This document shows positions 7,403 through 15,586 of a DNA stretch of 64,000 nucleotides, in pieces. Under the pieces are notes generated by a model. It was not told the origin of the DNA. It was given only the letters and a program-made list of their open reading frames with translations, and did not search any database. The translations under genes were made by a program, and so were the position numbers. Origin of the DNA: Streptomyces anulatus (GTDB lineage Bacteria; Actinomycetota; Actinomycetes; Streptomycetales; Streptomycetaceae); assembly GCF_014650675.1 (NCBI RefSeq), contig NZ_BMVK01000006.1, forward strand, positions 248,001 through 312,000, read 5' to 3'. Each line of letters opens with the position of its first letter. Position 1 is the first letter of the stretch.

Positions 7403-9378
7403 CGGGGCTGCTCCGTGAGTTCGGCGACGGTCGTGCGCAGTCCGCGCTCCACCCGGTCCGCGATGCCCTTCGCCTCGTGGCCGAGCCCGGCCTGGGCGAC
7501 GTCCGTCGTGGCTCCCGCGACCATGGCGGCGGGCGCGGGCTGCGGGTCGGCGACGGTGCGCCCGTCCGCGAAGCCGGAGACGGCGAGGACGACGACCGGG
7601 ATCTCGGTGAGCGGGTTGACCGTCCAGCTGGCGCGCTGCCCGTCGCCGAAGGAGGCCGCGGTCGTGCCCTCGGGAGCGTACGTACGGGGCATGAGGTCCT
7701 TGCGCGCGCCGAGCCCCTGCTCGGTGAAACGGGTCCGCAGGGCCTGCATGCCCGGGGCGTCCGCCTCGGTGAAGACCAGGCCGACGGTGGTGACGGCGGA
7801 GCGGGTTGCGTCGGTGTAGGTGGCGCGCACCAGCCGTTCGCAGCCGACGGAGCGGAGCGTGGTCAGGAGCAGCGGGTCGAGCCCGTCCTTGCAGGTGCTG
7901 TCGGCGGCGACGGCGATCCGGGTCCAGGTGCGGTGGGTGCCGCCGGGCCCCGCGCCCTTGCCCTGGAGGGTGCGCGGGAACAGCGTGTCGACCGGGACGC
8001 TGTGCCAGGCGCTGCGTGCGGCGGTGTACGGGTTCCGGGTGGTCTCGGCCGAGGAGTCGCCGGTCAGCCAGGCTCCGGTGGCCGCCCCGCCGATCAGTCC
8101 GAGGCCGAGCACGACGCAGGCGGCGGCCGCGACGGTACGCCACCGCTGGCGGGGCCGGACCGGGCGCAGCCGGGTGGTGGTCTCGGCAGGGGTCTCCGGG
8201 TAGCCGTAGCGGACCGGCATCTGGTAACCGCCCGGGGGCGGCGGAACGGCTCCCGGCGCGGGCGTCAGGTCGACGGCCCCGACGGGCCTGCGCCGAGTGG
8301 CGGCCGGCGGACCGGGAAACACCGGGCTCGCGGCACCCGCGGGGTGCGGGCCCGGGGACGCCGGGTTCGGGCCCGTGGCGGGCGGGTTCGGGCCCGTGGG
8401 GGGCGGGCCCGGAGGTGCGGGGCGTGCGGAACCCGCCGAGGGCGGGCCCGGGTGCGTGGGGGGTGCGGAGGGCGGCGCGGACGCGGGCGTCCCGCCAGGT
8501 ACGGGCCGCTGGGCCGGCGGTGCCTGCGGGACGGGAGGAGCCGGTGGGGCCACCCCGGCGGAAGGGGCAGGCGCGGCCGGGGCAGGAGTTGCCGGGCGGG
8601 CCGGGTGGGGTGGCGGATTCTTCCGGGCCTGCGGGACGGAGCGGCGCGGCGCGGCCTGCTGGGCCGGTGCGGCCGGTGGGGCTGCAGCGGCCTGCGGGGC
8701 GGAAGCTGCCTGCGGGGTGGGGGCTGCCGGTCGGGCGGAAGCGGTCGGACCGATCGGCGGGGCCTGTTGGGCCGACGGCGCCGGCGCGGCGGGGGCACCC
8801 TGCGGAGCGGCTGCCGGGCGGGCCTGCTGGGCCGGTGCGGCAGGGCGGGTCGGCGGAGCCTGCCTGGGCGAGTAGGCCTGCAGGGCCGACGGGGCCGGCG
8901 CGGCAGGAGCACCCTGCGGGGCGGAAGCGGCCGGCCGGACAGGTGCGGCAGGACGGGTCGGCGAGACCTGCGGGACCGGTGCGGCAGCACCCTGCGGAGC
9001 AACTACCTGGCGGGCCTGCTGAGGCGGTGCGCCCGAGCTGGCCGACGAGGCCTGCGGGGCCGAGGCAGCCGGTGCGGCGGAAGCCCCCTGCGGGGCGGAA
9101 GCGGCAGGACGGGTCGGCGGGAGCTGCTGGGGCGACGGCGACGGTGTCGACGCGGCCGGGGCACCCTGCGGAGCGGCTGCCGGGCGGGTCTGCGGGGACG
9201 GTGCGGCCGGCGGAGTCTGCGCGGCCGGTGCGGTCGAAGCCCCCTGCGGAGCGGCTGTCGGCCGAACCTGCTCGGGCGGTGCGGTCTGTGAGGTGGGCGA
9301 GGAAGCGGGGGCCGCGGGCGTCGCGGGCGGGGTGGTCGGGCGGGGCGGCACAGGGGTGCGCTGTGCTTCGGTACTCAT
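7399..9378 (-). CDS. Pro/Ala/Gln-rich single-pass membrane protein coupled to the mycosin
   Basis: A 659-residue protein of unknown function. Residues 1 to about 385 are low-complexity Pro/Ala/Gln/Ser (recurring blocks such as APQGAPAAPAPSA and QQAPPTRPAA) and should be a disordered cytoplasmic arm. A linker with PPPPGGYQMPVRYGYPE follows, then one membrane helix (about 425-450, after RPRQRWR) and an extracytoplasmic domain of about 200 residues with two Cys (STCKDG, SVGCERL) that could form a disulfide. The start is the ATG at 9378. The four-base overlap with the protease suggests that the outer domain is a partner or substrate of the protease. Confidence 0.8.
   Translation of the reverse strand: MSTEAQRTPVPPRPTTPPATPAAPASSPTSQTAPPEQVRPTAAPQGASTAPAAQTPPAAPSPQTRPAAAPQGAPAASTPSPSPQQLPPTRPAASAPQGASAAPAASAPQASSASSGAPPQQARQVVAPQGAAAPVPQVSPTRPAAPVRPAASAPQGAPAAPAPSALQAYSPRQAPPTRPAAPAQQARPAAAPQGAPAAPAPSAQQAPPIGPTASARPAAPTPQAASAPQAAAAPPAAPAQQAAPRRSVPQARKNPPPHPARPATPAPAAPAPSAGVAPPAPPVPQAPPAQRPVPGGTPASAPPSAPPTHPGPPSAGSARPAPPGPPPTGPNPPATGPNPASPGPHPAGAASPVFPGPPAATRRRPVGAVDLTPAPGAVPPPPGGYQMPVRYGYPETPAETTTRLRPVRPRQRWRTVAAAACVVLGLGLIGGAATGAWLTGDSSAETTRNPYTAARSAWHSVPVDTLFPRTLQGKGAGPGGTHRTWTRIAVAADSTCKDGLDPLLLTTLRSVGCERLVRATYTDATRSAVTTVGLVFTEADAPGMQALRTRFTEQGLGARKDLMPRTYAPEGTTAASFGDGQRASWTVNPLTEIPVVVLAVSGFADGRTVADPQPAPAAMVAGATTDVAQAGLGHEAKGIADRVERGLRTTVAELTEQPR
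8224..9330. repeat. Degenerate coding repeat (Pro/Ala/Gln blocks)
   Basis: Short GC-rich words such as GCACCCTGCGGAGC, GCCGGTGCGGC and CGGGCCTGCTG recur dozens of times inside the 5' half of the membrane-protein gene. They encode its Pro/Ala/Gln arm. The units are degenerate and irregularly spaced, so this looks like slippage-driven expansion rather than a clean tandem array. Other frames stay open here purely through base bias. Confidence 0.7.
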
Positions 9379-9567
9379 CCGGCCCCCTGCTTACACGTCC
9401 TCGTACCGACCACGGATCACCGCCGCTGACAGGCCCGTTGGTGCTCGCGTGCACGTCACTCTACGGGCTGCGGGCGGGCGGCGGGGAACGGGACGCCCCG
9501 GTCGGCGGAGGATCTGTCCCGATCGTCCCCCTACCCAGCCGTAGCGGCACTCTGGCAAGCTGCGGCC

Positions 9568-10770
9568 ATGACTGCCCGCGCCGCTGACCGGACCCGCTAC
9601 AACCGGGCCACCGCCCATCTCGACGCCCCGATCGCGATCGTCGATCTTGAGGCGTTCGACGCCAACGCCGACGATCTGGTGCGGCGAGCGGCCGGGAAGC
9701 CGGTCCGGGTGGCGAGCAAATCGGTGCGGTGCCGGGCCCTGCTGGAGCGGGTGCTCGCGCGTCCCGGGTTCGCCGGGATCATGTCGTACACGCTGGCGGA
9801 GTCGCTGTGGCTGGCGCGGGCCGGGTTCGACGACGTCCTGCTGGCCTATCCGTCGGCCGACCGGTCCGCGTTCGCCGAGCTGGCCGCCGATCCCAAGCTC
9901 GCCGGCGCCGTGACCGTGATGGTCGACGACCACGCGCAGCTGGAGCTGATCGACGCTTCCCGGGCGGGCGGGCGGGAGGAGATCCGGGTCTGCCTGGAGC
10001 TGGACACCTCGCTGCGGATGCTGGGCGGCCGGGTCCGGATCGGGGCGCTGCGCTCGCCGCTGCGATCCCCCGCGCAGCTCGCCGAGCTGGCCCGCTCGGT
10101 GGCCCGCAGGCCGGGCTTCCGGCTGGTGGGCCTGATGGCGTACGAGGGGCATGTCGCCGGGGTCGGCGACGCGCTGGCGGGGCGGCCGCTGCGGTCCCGG
10201 GCGATCCGGCTGATGCAGTCGGCCGCCCGCAGGGAGCTGGCGGTGCGCCGGGCGGAGGTGGTGCGGGCGGTCCGGGCGGTCGCACCGGACCTGGAGTTCG
10301 TGAACGGCGGCGGCACGGGCAGTGTGCAGCACACGGCGGCCGAGACCGCGGTGACGGAGATCGCGGCCGGTTCGGGGCTGTACGTGCCCCGGCTGTTCGA
10401 CAACTACACGTCGTTCACCGGCCGGCCTGCGGCCCTGTTCGCGCAGCCGGTGGTGCGCCGGCCCGGCGTGGGCGTGGTGACGGTGCTCGGGGGCGGCTAT
10501 CCGGCGTCCGGCGCGGCCGGCGCCGACCGCTCGCCGGTGCCGTATCTGCCGGAGGGGCTGCGCTACGACGCGCAGGAGGGCGCGGGCGAGGTGCAGACGC
10601 CGCTGCTCGGCTCCCCCGCCGACGACCTGCTGATCGGCGACAAGGTCTGGTTCCGGCACGCCAAGGCCGGGGAACTGTGCGAGCGCTTCGACGCGCTGCA
10701 CCTGATCGAGGGCGACCGGGTCACGGCGAGCGTTCCGACGTACCGGGGCGAGGGGCAGACCTTCCTCTGA
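9568..10770 (+). CDS. Amino acid deaminase/aldolase, alanine racemase-fold PLP enzyme
   Basis: A 400-residue protein of the D-threonine aldolase/D-serine dehydratase (DSD1) group of fold-III PLP enzymes. The N-terminal TIM-barrel part contains VASKSVRC with Lys51 as the predicted Schiff-base lysine. HVDD-like VMVDDHAQ, GLMAYEGHVAGVG and the phosphate-binding FVNGGGTGSVQH follow. The C-terminal barrel (about 290-390) ends DKVWFRHAKAGELCERF, a region that usually carries the metal ligands His and Cys of this group. The likely reaction is cleavage or deamination of a D-hydroxy amino acid; the substrate is not assigned. It stands alone on the + strand with no clear ribosome-binding site. Confidence 0.85.
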   Translation: MTARAADRTRYNRATAHLDAPIAIVDLEAFDANADDLVRRAAGKPVRVASKSVRCRALLERVLARPGFAGIMSYTLAESLWLARAGFDDVLLAYPSADRSAFAELAADPKLAGAVTVMVDDHAQLELIDASRAGGREEIRVCLELDTSLRMLGGRVRIGALRSPLRSPAQLAELARSVARRPGFRLVGLMAYEGHVAGVGDALAGRPLRSRAIRLMQSAARRELAVRRAEVVRAVRAVAPDLEFVNGGGTGSVQHTAAETAVTEIAAGSGLYVPRLFDNYTSFTGRPAALFAQPVVRRPGVGVVTVLGGGYPASGAAGADRSPVPYLPEGLRYDAQEGAGEVQTPLLGSPADDLLIGDKVWFRHAKAGELCERFDALHLIEGDRVTASVPTYRGEGQTFL

Positions 10771-10797
10771 CCCCGGGCCGGCAGGAAACGCGAGGCT

Positions 10798-11763
10798 TCA
10801 GGGGCCGATGGATGCTCCCACGCCACCGCTCGTCGCGCTGTCGCCGAGCGGGCGGATGCCCCGGGTGATCGTGTCCATCAGGGACAGCGGCAGGCCGGGG
10901 ACCCCGGCGTCGAAGGCGAACCGGACGATCACCGGTGTCTCGGTGCCCACCGAGGAGGGGAAGGCGAGGGACTGCACGAACCCGCCGGGCCCCTTGCCGG
11001 TGGTGACCTGCCAGCGCACCAGGTAGCCGGTGCGGCCGGCGACGGTCAGCTCCTGGGCCTTGAGCACCTTGTTGGACGTGATGCCGCCGTGGGTGCGCCG
11101 GCCGAGGTCGTCCTCCTCGTAGGCCTTGTCGGCCGCGGTGACGATGTCGGCCTCGGCCAGGGTTCTGGCATCGGTCTCGCCGCCCCGGGCGGTGCGGGTG
11201 GTGACCGTGCCGTGGTAGCAGAACGACGCGCCTCCGGGGCAGTCGTAGGACTGCTCGGTGCGGATGGTGGGGGCGTCGTCGGAGGTGCTCTCCGGCTTCT
11301 CCCAGCCCTGGGGCACCGGCAGGGTGATCCCGTTGAGCTGGTCGACGAGGACGGCGGGGTCCTCGTCCGGGTCGGCCTCGGCGGAGGACGAGGCGGTGGC
11401 CGTGGGGGCGGTGACGGGGGCCGGGGAGGAAGCGGTCGTCGTCGGAGCCGCCGGCGTACCGCCCTCGTCGCGGCCCAGCAGCACGGCGCCGGCGACGGCC
11501 GCGCCCAGGACCAGCACCCCGGAGAGCGTGATCGCCAGGACCTTCGTCCGGCTGCCCCCGCCGGATCCGTCGTTCGGACCGCGCTGGTGCGGGAGCGGAA
11601 GCGACGGCGGGCCGAACGCCGCGGGTGCGGGCGGCTGTTCCGGTGCGGCGTGGGCGGCGGCGAGCGGGCGGGTGTGCACGGTCCAGGCCGTGCCGTCCCA
11701 CCAGCGCTCGAAGCCGGGTGCGCCCGTGTCCGGGTACCAGCCGGGCGGCGTCGCGAAGCTCAT
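10798..11763 (-). CDS. DUF2510 single-pass membrane protein
   Basis: A 321-residue protein. Residues about 5-35 (PPGWYPDTGAPGFERWWDGTAWT) are a DUF2510 domain, common at the cytoplasmic end of actinobacterial membrane proteins. One membrane helix follows (about 75-95, VLAITLSGVLVLGAAVAGAVLL). Then comes a Ser/Thr/Ala-rich linker and an outer domain of about 190 residues with a Cys pair in YDCPGGASFCYHG. Its function is unknown. It ends 28 bases from the converging aldolase gene. The start is ATG at 11763, with only a weak ribosome-binding site. Confidence 0.82.
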   Translation of the reverse strand: MSFATPPGWYPDTGAPGFERWWDGTAWTVHTRPLAAAHAAPEQPPAPAAFGPPSLPLPHQRGPNDGSGGGSRTKVLAITLSGVLVLGAAVAGAVLLGRDEGGTPAAPTTTASSPAPVTAPTATASSSAEADPDEDPAVLVDQLNGITLPVPQGWEKPESTSDDAPTIRTEQSYDCPGGASFCYHGTVTTRTARGGETDARTLAEADIVTAADKAYEEDDLGRRTHGGITSNKVLKAQELTVAGRTGYLVRWQVTTGKGPGGFVQSLAFPSSVGTETPVIVRFAFDAGVPGLPLSLMDTITRGIRPLGDSATSGGVGASIGP

Positions 11764-11812
11764 GCCCCCACTCTAGGGTCCGGCTCCGACACGGCGGCCG
11801 GGGTTCGCGGGG

Positions 11813-12748
11813 TCAGGCATCGCGTCCGGTCAGGGACAGCAGATCGCGGGCAGGACCGGTGGGGCGGTGGCCCCCGGGCCAGACGGCGCGCAGTTGGCGG
11901 CGCAGCCGTACACCCGCGATGGGGACCTTGACGAGGCGGCGGGACGACAGTTCCTCGCCGAGGGCGAGTTCGCTCAGGACGCAGGGTCCCGCGCCGCTCT
12001 CCGCGGCGCCCTTGACCGCCGTGGTGGAGGAGAGTTCCAGCAGGGGCTGCGCCAGCCCGCCGTGCACGGCGAGCGCCGCGTCCAGGACCTGGCGGGTGCC
12101 GGAGCCGTGCTCGCGCAGGATCAGCGGGGTGGCGGCGAGTTCGGCGGGCTGCAGCGGGGTGCGGCGGCGGGCCCAGGGGTGGCTGGGGGCGACCACGACG
12201 ACGAGGCGGTCGTGGGCGATGACGGTGCCGTCGAGGCCCTCCGGTATCGACAGGCCCTCGACGAAGCCGAGGTCGGCCTCGCCGGTGACCAGGCGGCGGG
12301 CGACGGCCGCGGAGTTGCCGACCAGGAGCGAGACCGCGGTGTCCGGCCGCTCCCCGCGCAGGGCGATCAGCCAGCCCGGCAGCAGGTATTCGGCGATCGT
12401 CATGCTGGCGGCGACCCGCAGCCGGGAGTCGCGGCGGTCGCGCAGCGCCTGTGCGCCGGCGTCGAAGGCCTCCGCCGCCTCGACGACCCTGCGCGCCCAG
12501 TCGGTGACCAGCGCGCCCGCGTCGGTGAGCCGGGAGCCGCGCGGGGAGCGGTCCAGGAGGGCGACGCCGAGCTGTCGCTCCATGGACCGGACACGGCTGG
12601 AGGCGGCGGGCTGGGTGATGCCGACGTCCCGGGCGGCCCGCCCGAGGCTGCCGTGCCGGGCGACGGCGAGGAGCAGTTCCAGCGCCCCGAGGTCGGGGAC
12701 CCGGTGGGAGAGGGGAACGTGGGGTGCGTGTGCGTCGTCGCCGGCCAT
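11813..12748 (-). CDS. LysR-family transcriptional regulator
   Basis: A 311-residue regulator with an N-terminal winged HTH (about residues 15-75; LGRAARDVGITQPAASSRVR) and a periplasmic-binding-like effector domain (about 100-300). It is divergent from the TDT-type transporter gene, with 70 bases between the starts, and a dyad in that gap suggests a shared operator. A LysR beside a TDT transporter is a common Streptomyces arrangement. It probably controls the transporter in response to its substrate, and itself. The start is ATG at 12748. Confidence 0.9.
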   Translation of the reverse strand: MAGDDAHAPHVPLSHRVPDLGALELLLAVARHGSLGRAARDVGITQPAASSRVRSMERQLGVALLDRSPRGSRLTDAGALVTDWARRVVEAAEAFDAGAQALRDRRDSRLRVAASMTIAEYLLPGWLIALRGERPDTAVSLLVGNSAAVARRLVTGEADLGFVEGLSIPEGLDGTVIAHDRLVVVVAPSHPWARRRTPLQPAELAATPLILREHGSGTRQVLDAALAVHGGLAQPLLELSSTTAVKGAAESGAGPCVLSELALGEELSSRRLVKVPIAGVRLRRQLRAVWPGGHRPTGPARDLLSLTGRDA

Positions 12749-12758
12749 AAAGCCAGCT

Positions 12759-12770
12759 TATGACCTCATA
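12759..12770. promoter_or_regulatory. Dyad TATGA-CC-TCATA, candidate LysR site
   Basis: A perfect 5-bp dyad with a 2-bp centre lies between the divergent LysR and transporter starts. It is AT-rich in a very GC-rich setting and contains the T-N-A spacing of LysR boxes. The assignment comes from position only. Confidence 0.5.
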
Positions 12771-12818
12771 GGAACGGAGTCCCTGGTGGGCGGGGGGCCG
12801 TCCGCGAAGAATCGTGGC

Positions 12819-14024
12819 ATGGCCATCTTTCCGCAGACCCGGACCGCCGCCCCGCCGCCCTCGGCCGCTCCGTCCCCGCGCCCGGAGTCCCCGCGCCCGG
12901 CAGCGGTGGCGTCTTCCGGCTCGACGCGGCTGCCGTTCCTCCGGCACATCGGCCCGAACTGGTACGCGAGCGTCATGGGCACCGCGATCGTCGCGAGCGC
13001 CGGCGCGATGCTTCCGGTGGACGTTCCCGGGCTGCGCGCCGCGTGCACCGTCGTCTGGGCGCTGTCGGCCCTGCTGCTCCTGGCCGTCCTCACCGCGCGG
13101 GCCGGACACTGGCTCTGCCACCGCGACCAGGCCTGCGCCCATCTGCTGGACCCGGCCGTCGCCCCGTTCTACGGCTGTCTGTCGATGGCGCTGATGGCCG
13201 TCGGCGGGGCCACCCTGACGGTGGGCCAGGACGTGGTGGGCGCGCGGGCGGCGCTCGCGGTGGACGTGGTGCTGTTCGTCGCGGGCACGGTGATCGGTCT
13301 GGTGGCCGCGGTCGTGGTGCCGTATCTGATGGTCGTACGCCACCGTCCCGCACCCGGGACCGCGTCGCCGGTCTGGCTGCTGCCGCTGGTCGCCCCGATG
13401 GTGTCGGCGTCCCAGGGCGCGCTGCTGGTGCCCCATGTCTCCGCCGGGCAGGGGCGCGAGGCGCTGCTGCTGGCCTGCTACGCGATGTTCGGCCTGTCGC
13501 TGCTGGCCACGCTGGTGGTGCTGCCGCTGGTCTTCTCCCGGCTGGTCCACCACGGTCCGCTGCCGCTCGCGCTGACCCCGACGCTGTTTCTGGTGCTGGG
13601 GCCGCTCGGGCAGTCGACGACCGCGGTCAACCAGCTGGCCGACGCCGCCCCCGGGGCGGTCGGGGCCCCCTACGCCTCCGCGTTCGGCGCGTTCGCCGTG
13701 CTGTACGGGGTGCCGGTGATGGGCTTCGCGCTGCTGTGGCTGGCCCTGGCGACCGCGATGGTGGTGCGGGCCGCGCGGAACGGGATGGGGTTCGCGATGA
13801 CGTGGTGGGCGTTCACCTTCCCCGTCGGCACGTGTGTGACGGGCGCGGCGGGTCTGGCGCGGCACACCGGTCTCGACGCGCTGACCTGGCTGGCGGTCGC
13901 GCTGTACGTGGCCCTGGTCGCGGCGTGGGCGGCGGCCGGGACGCGGACGGCGCTCGGGGTCGTCAGCGGAGCGCTGACGGCAGCACCCGTGCCGCCTCGG
14001 CCAGCGACGGCCCGTACCACGTGA
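12819..14024 (+). CDS. TDT-family transporter (TehA/SLAC1-like)
   Basis: A 401-residue membrane protein. A Pro/Ala-rich N-terminus of about 40 residues is followed by about ten helices starting at HIGPNWYASVMGTAIVASAG, the recognisable opening of the tellurite-resistance/dicarboxylate transporter family. FAMTWWAFTFPVGTCVTG near the end is equally typical. Members are anion channels or exporters; the substrate here is unknown (sulfite, dicarboxylates or other anions are all possible). The start is ATG at 12819. Its last 62 bases overlap the end of the converging BtuF-like gene, an unusually long 3' overlap. Confidence 0.88.
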   Translation: MAIFPQTRTAAPPPSAAPSPRPESPRPAAVASSGSTRLPFLRHIGPNWYASVMGTAIVASAGAMLPVDVPGLRAACTVVWALSALLLLAVLTARAGHWLCHRDQACAHLLDPAVAPFYGCLSMALMAVGGATLTVGQDVVGARAALAVDVVLFVAGTVIGLVAAVVVPYLMVVRHRPAPGTASPVWLLPLVAPMVSASQGALLVPHVSAGQGREALLLACYAMFGLSLLATLVVLPLVFSRLVHHGPLPLALTPTLFLVLGPLGQSTTAVNQLADAAPGAVGAPYASAFGAFAVLYGVPVMGFALLWLALATAMVVRAARNGMGFAMTWWAFTFPVGTCVTGAAGLARHTGLDALTWLAVALYVALVAAWAAAGTRTALGVVSGALTAAPVPPRPATARTT

Positions 14025-14673
14025 GCAGCCGCCCGTCGACGAGTGCGGCGGGCAGGGCGGGGAAGGCCTCGGGCCCGTCGTCCGCGGTGAAGCGATAGGG
14101 CTCGTCGGGCAGCACGATCAGCTCGGCCCCGGAGGCGTTCAGTTCGTCGAGCGGGATGCGCGGGTAGCGCTCGGCGTGGTCGGCGTACACGTTGCGGACG
14201 CCGAGGCGGGCGAGAAGGTCGCCGGCGAAGGTGTCGTGGCCGAGAACCATCCAGGGCCTTCGCCAGATCGGTACGGCGGCGGGGCGCGGCCTCCCGGAGG
14301 GCGCGGGCAGCGCGGCCCAGGCGGCCTCGGCCTCGTCCAGCCAGCGGGGCCGGACGAGCCCGCAGCCGTCGACGAGGACGCGGTGCAGTTCGGCGAGGGC
14401 CTGATCCAGGGTGCGGACCTCGGTGACCAGGACGTCGAGCCCGGCCGCCCGGAGCGCGTCGAGGTCGGGGGCCCGGTTCTCCTCCTCGTTGGCAATCACG
14501 AGGTCGGGGGCGAGGGCGGTGATCGCTGCCACGTCCGGGTTCTTCGTGCCGCCGATGCGGGCGGCGGTGAGGTCCGCGGGGTGCGTGCACCAGTCGGTGA
14601 CCCCGACGAGCAGCCCGGGTGCGGTGACGGCGACGGCCTCGGTGAGCGAGGGGACCAGGGAGACGACGCGCAC
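13963..14673 (-). CDS. BtuF-like helical-backbone metal receptor, cytosolic
   Basis: A 236-residue protein with the PBP fold of vitamin-B12/metallophore binding proteins: VVSLVPSLTEAV at the start, GVTDWCTHP, IAALAPDLVIANEEENR-like segments and a C-terminal LLTWYGPSLAEAARVLP. It has no signal peptide or lipobox and no adjacent ABC permease. It is therefore probably cytosolic, as in the family of such proteins found widely in actinobacteria, and its ligand is unknown. I chose the GTG at 14673, with AAAGG upstream; a GTG 18 codons earlier adds only a low-complexity Pro/Ser stretch. Confidence 0.78.
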   Translation of the reverse strand: MRVVSLVPSLTEAVAVTAPGLLVGVTDWCTHPADLTAARIGGTKNPDVAAITALAPDLVIANEEENRAPDLDALRAAGLDVLVTEVRTLDQALAELHRVLVDGCGLVRPRWLDEAEAAWAALPAPSGRPRPAAVPIWRRPWMVLGHDTFAGDLLARLGVRNVYADHAERYPRIPLDELNASGAELIVLPDEPYRFTADDGPEAFPALPAALVDGRLLTWYGPSLAEAARVLPSALR

Positions 14674-14720
14674 GGACGGGCCTTTCGCGGAGAAAGAGGA
14701 GGAGGGGGCGGGGGCGGGGT

Positions 14721-14877
14721 TCGCCACCGGACGGACTCGCCACGGGGTGGGCCCGCCACGGGACGGGCTCGGCCCTGTACGGACTCGGCCCCGGCGTACG
14801 GGCCCGGCCCCGTACGGGCTCGCCGCCGGGCGGACTCGCCACCGTACGGACTCGGCCCCGTACGGACTGCGTACAGC
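14721..14877. repeat. Intergenic GC-rich degenerate repeat array
   Basis: About 155 bases between the BtuF-like and XRE genes. The words CGGACTCG, CGGCCCCGTACGG and CGCCACCG recur at roughly 17-25 base intervals (for example TACGGACTCGGCCCCG appears at least twice). There is no gene, no clear hairpin and no sign of an insertion element. Confidence 0.6.
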
Positions 14878-15423
14878 TCAGCGGCGCGAGTCGAACGTGG
14901 CGTCGATGTGTTCGGCCACCGCGACGACCAGGAGCCGGGTGCCGGGCACGGTGGCGCGCCAGCGGTGGCGGACGCCGCCGGAGAGGAACAGGGTGTCGCC
15001 GTGCTCCAGGCGGTGGACCTGGCCTTCGGCCTCGACGTCGACGGCGCCCTCGACGACGTACATCAGTTCGTCGTTGCGGTGCTGGAACTCGCGCCCGAGG
15101 TCCGGTTCGCCGCTGAACTCCAGGGCGCTGAGCTGATGCCTGCCGCGCACCAGGCGGCGTACGCCCTCGCCGTCCTCGGCCCGCACGACGTCCACGGCGC
15201 GCGCGGAGTCGGCGGCGGCCCGCAGCCGCCCGGTGGTGGTCTCCAGCGCATCGGCGACCCGGTCGAGGGAACGGGCGCTGGGGCGGGCGCGCTCGTTCTC
15301 GATCTGGCTGAGGAAGGGCACGGAGAGGCCGCTGCGCGACGCGACCGCGGCCAGCGTGAGTCCCAGGGTTCTGCGCCGTCGGCGGACGGCGGCGCCCACC
15401 CGCGGTGTGTCCTTGTCGTCCAT
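14878..15423 (-). CDS. XRE-family regulator with C-terminal cupin
   Basis: A 181-residue regulator. An XRE HTH (about residues 8-65; LTLAAVASRSGLSVPFLSQIENE) is joined to a cupin domain (about 100-175; HRNDELMYVVEGAVDVE, then HGDTLFLSGGVRHRWRA). Such HTH-cupin proteins sense small molecules and often control amine, amino acid or sugar metabolism. The effector is unknown. The ATG at 15423 has GGGAG seven bases upstream. It is on the same strand as its neighbours but probably monocistronic. Confidence 0.9.
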   Translation of the reverse strand: MDDKDTPRVGAAVRRRRRTLGLTLAAVASRSGLSVPFLSQIENERARPSARSLDRVADALETTTGRLRAAADSARAVDVVRAEDGEGVRRLVRGRHQLSALEFSGEPDLGREFQHRNDELMYVVEGAVDVEAEGQVHRLEHGDTLFLSGGVRHRWRATVPGTRLLVVAVAEHIDATFDSRR

Positions 15424-15520
15424 GTCCCGGCTCCCTCCCGCCTACGCCATCCTCCCGGTTGCCAGCACCTTACGCACATGGTTGCGCACGACGTCCGGTA
15501 AACGACCCCCGGGCAGCCGG

Positions 15521-15557
15521 AAGGGGTGGCCCCGCCCGAAGGCGGGGGCCACCCCTT
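15521..15557 (-). terminator. Terminator of the betaine-transporter operon
   Basis: AAGGGGTGGCCCCGCCC (15521-15537) and its near-perfect complement (15541-15557) flank a 3-base loop, 30 bases after the stop of the permease-binding protein gene. A short T-rich run is present on the minus-strand exit side. Confidence 0.8.
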
Positions 15558-15586
15558 TCGACCTGTGCTTTCGTGCCCGTGGGCCC

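Noticed and set aside
6218..9454. A single open frame spanning the mycosin gene and far upstream (over 1000 codons)
   Set aside because: The upstream part runs antisense-free only through base bias inside the Pro-rich gene. The mycosin signal peptide begins at 7402 with an ATGA overlap, and the upstream gene is in another frame.
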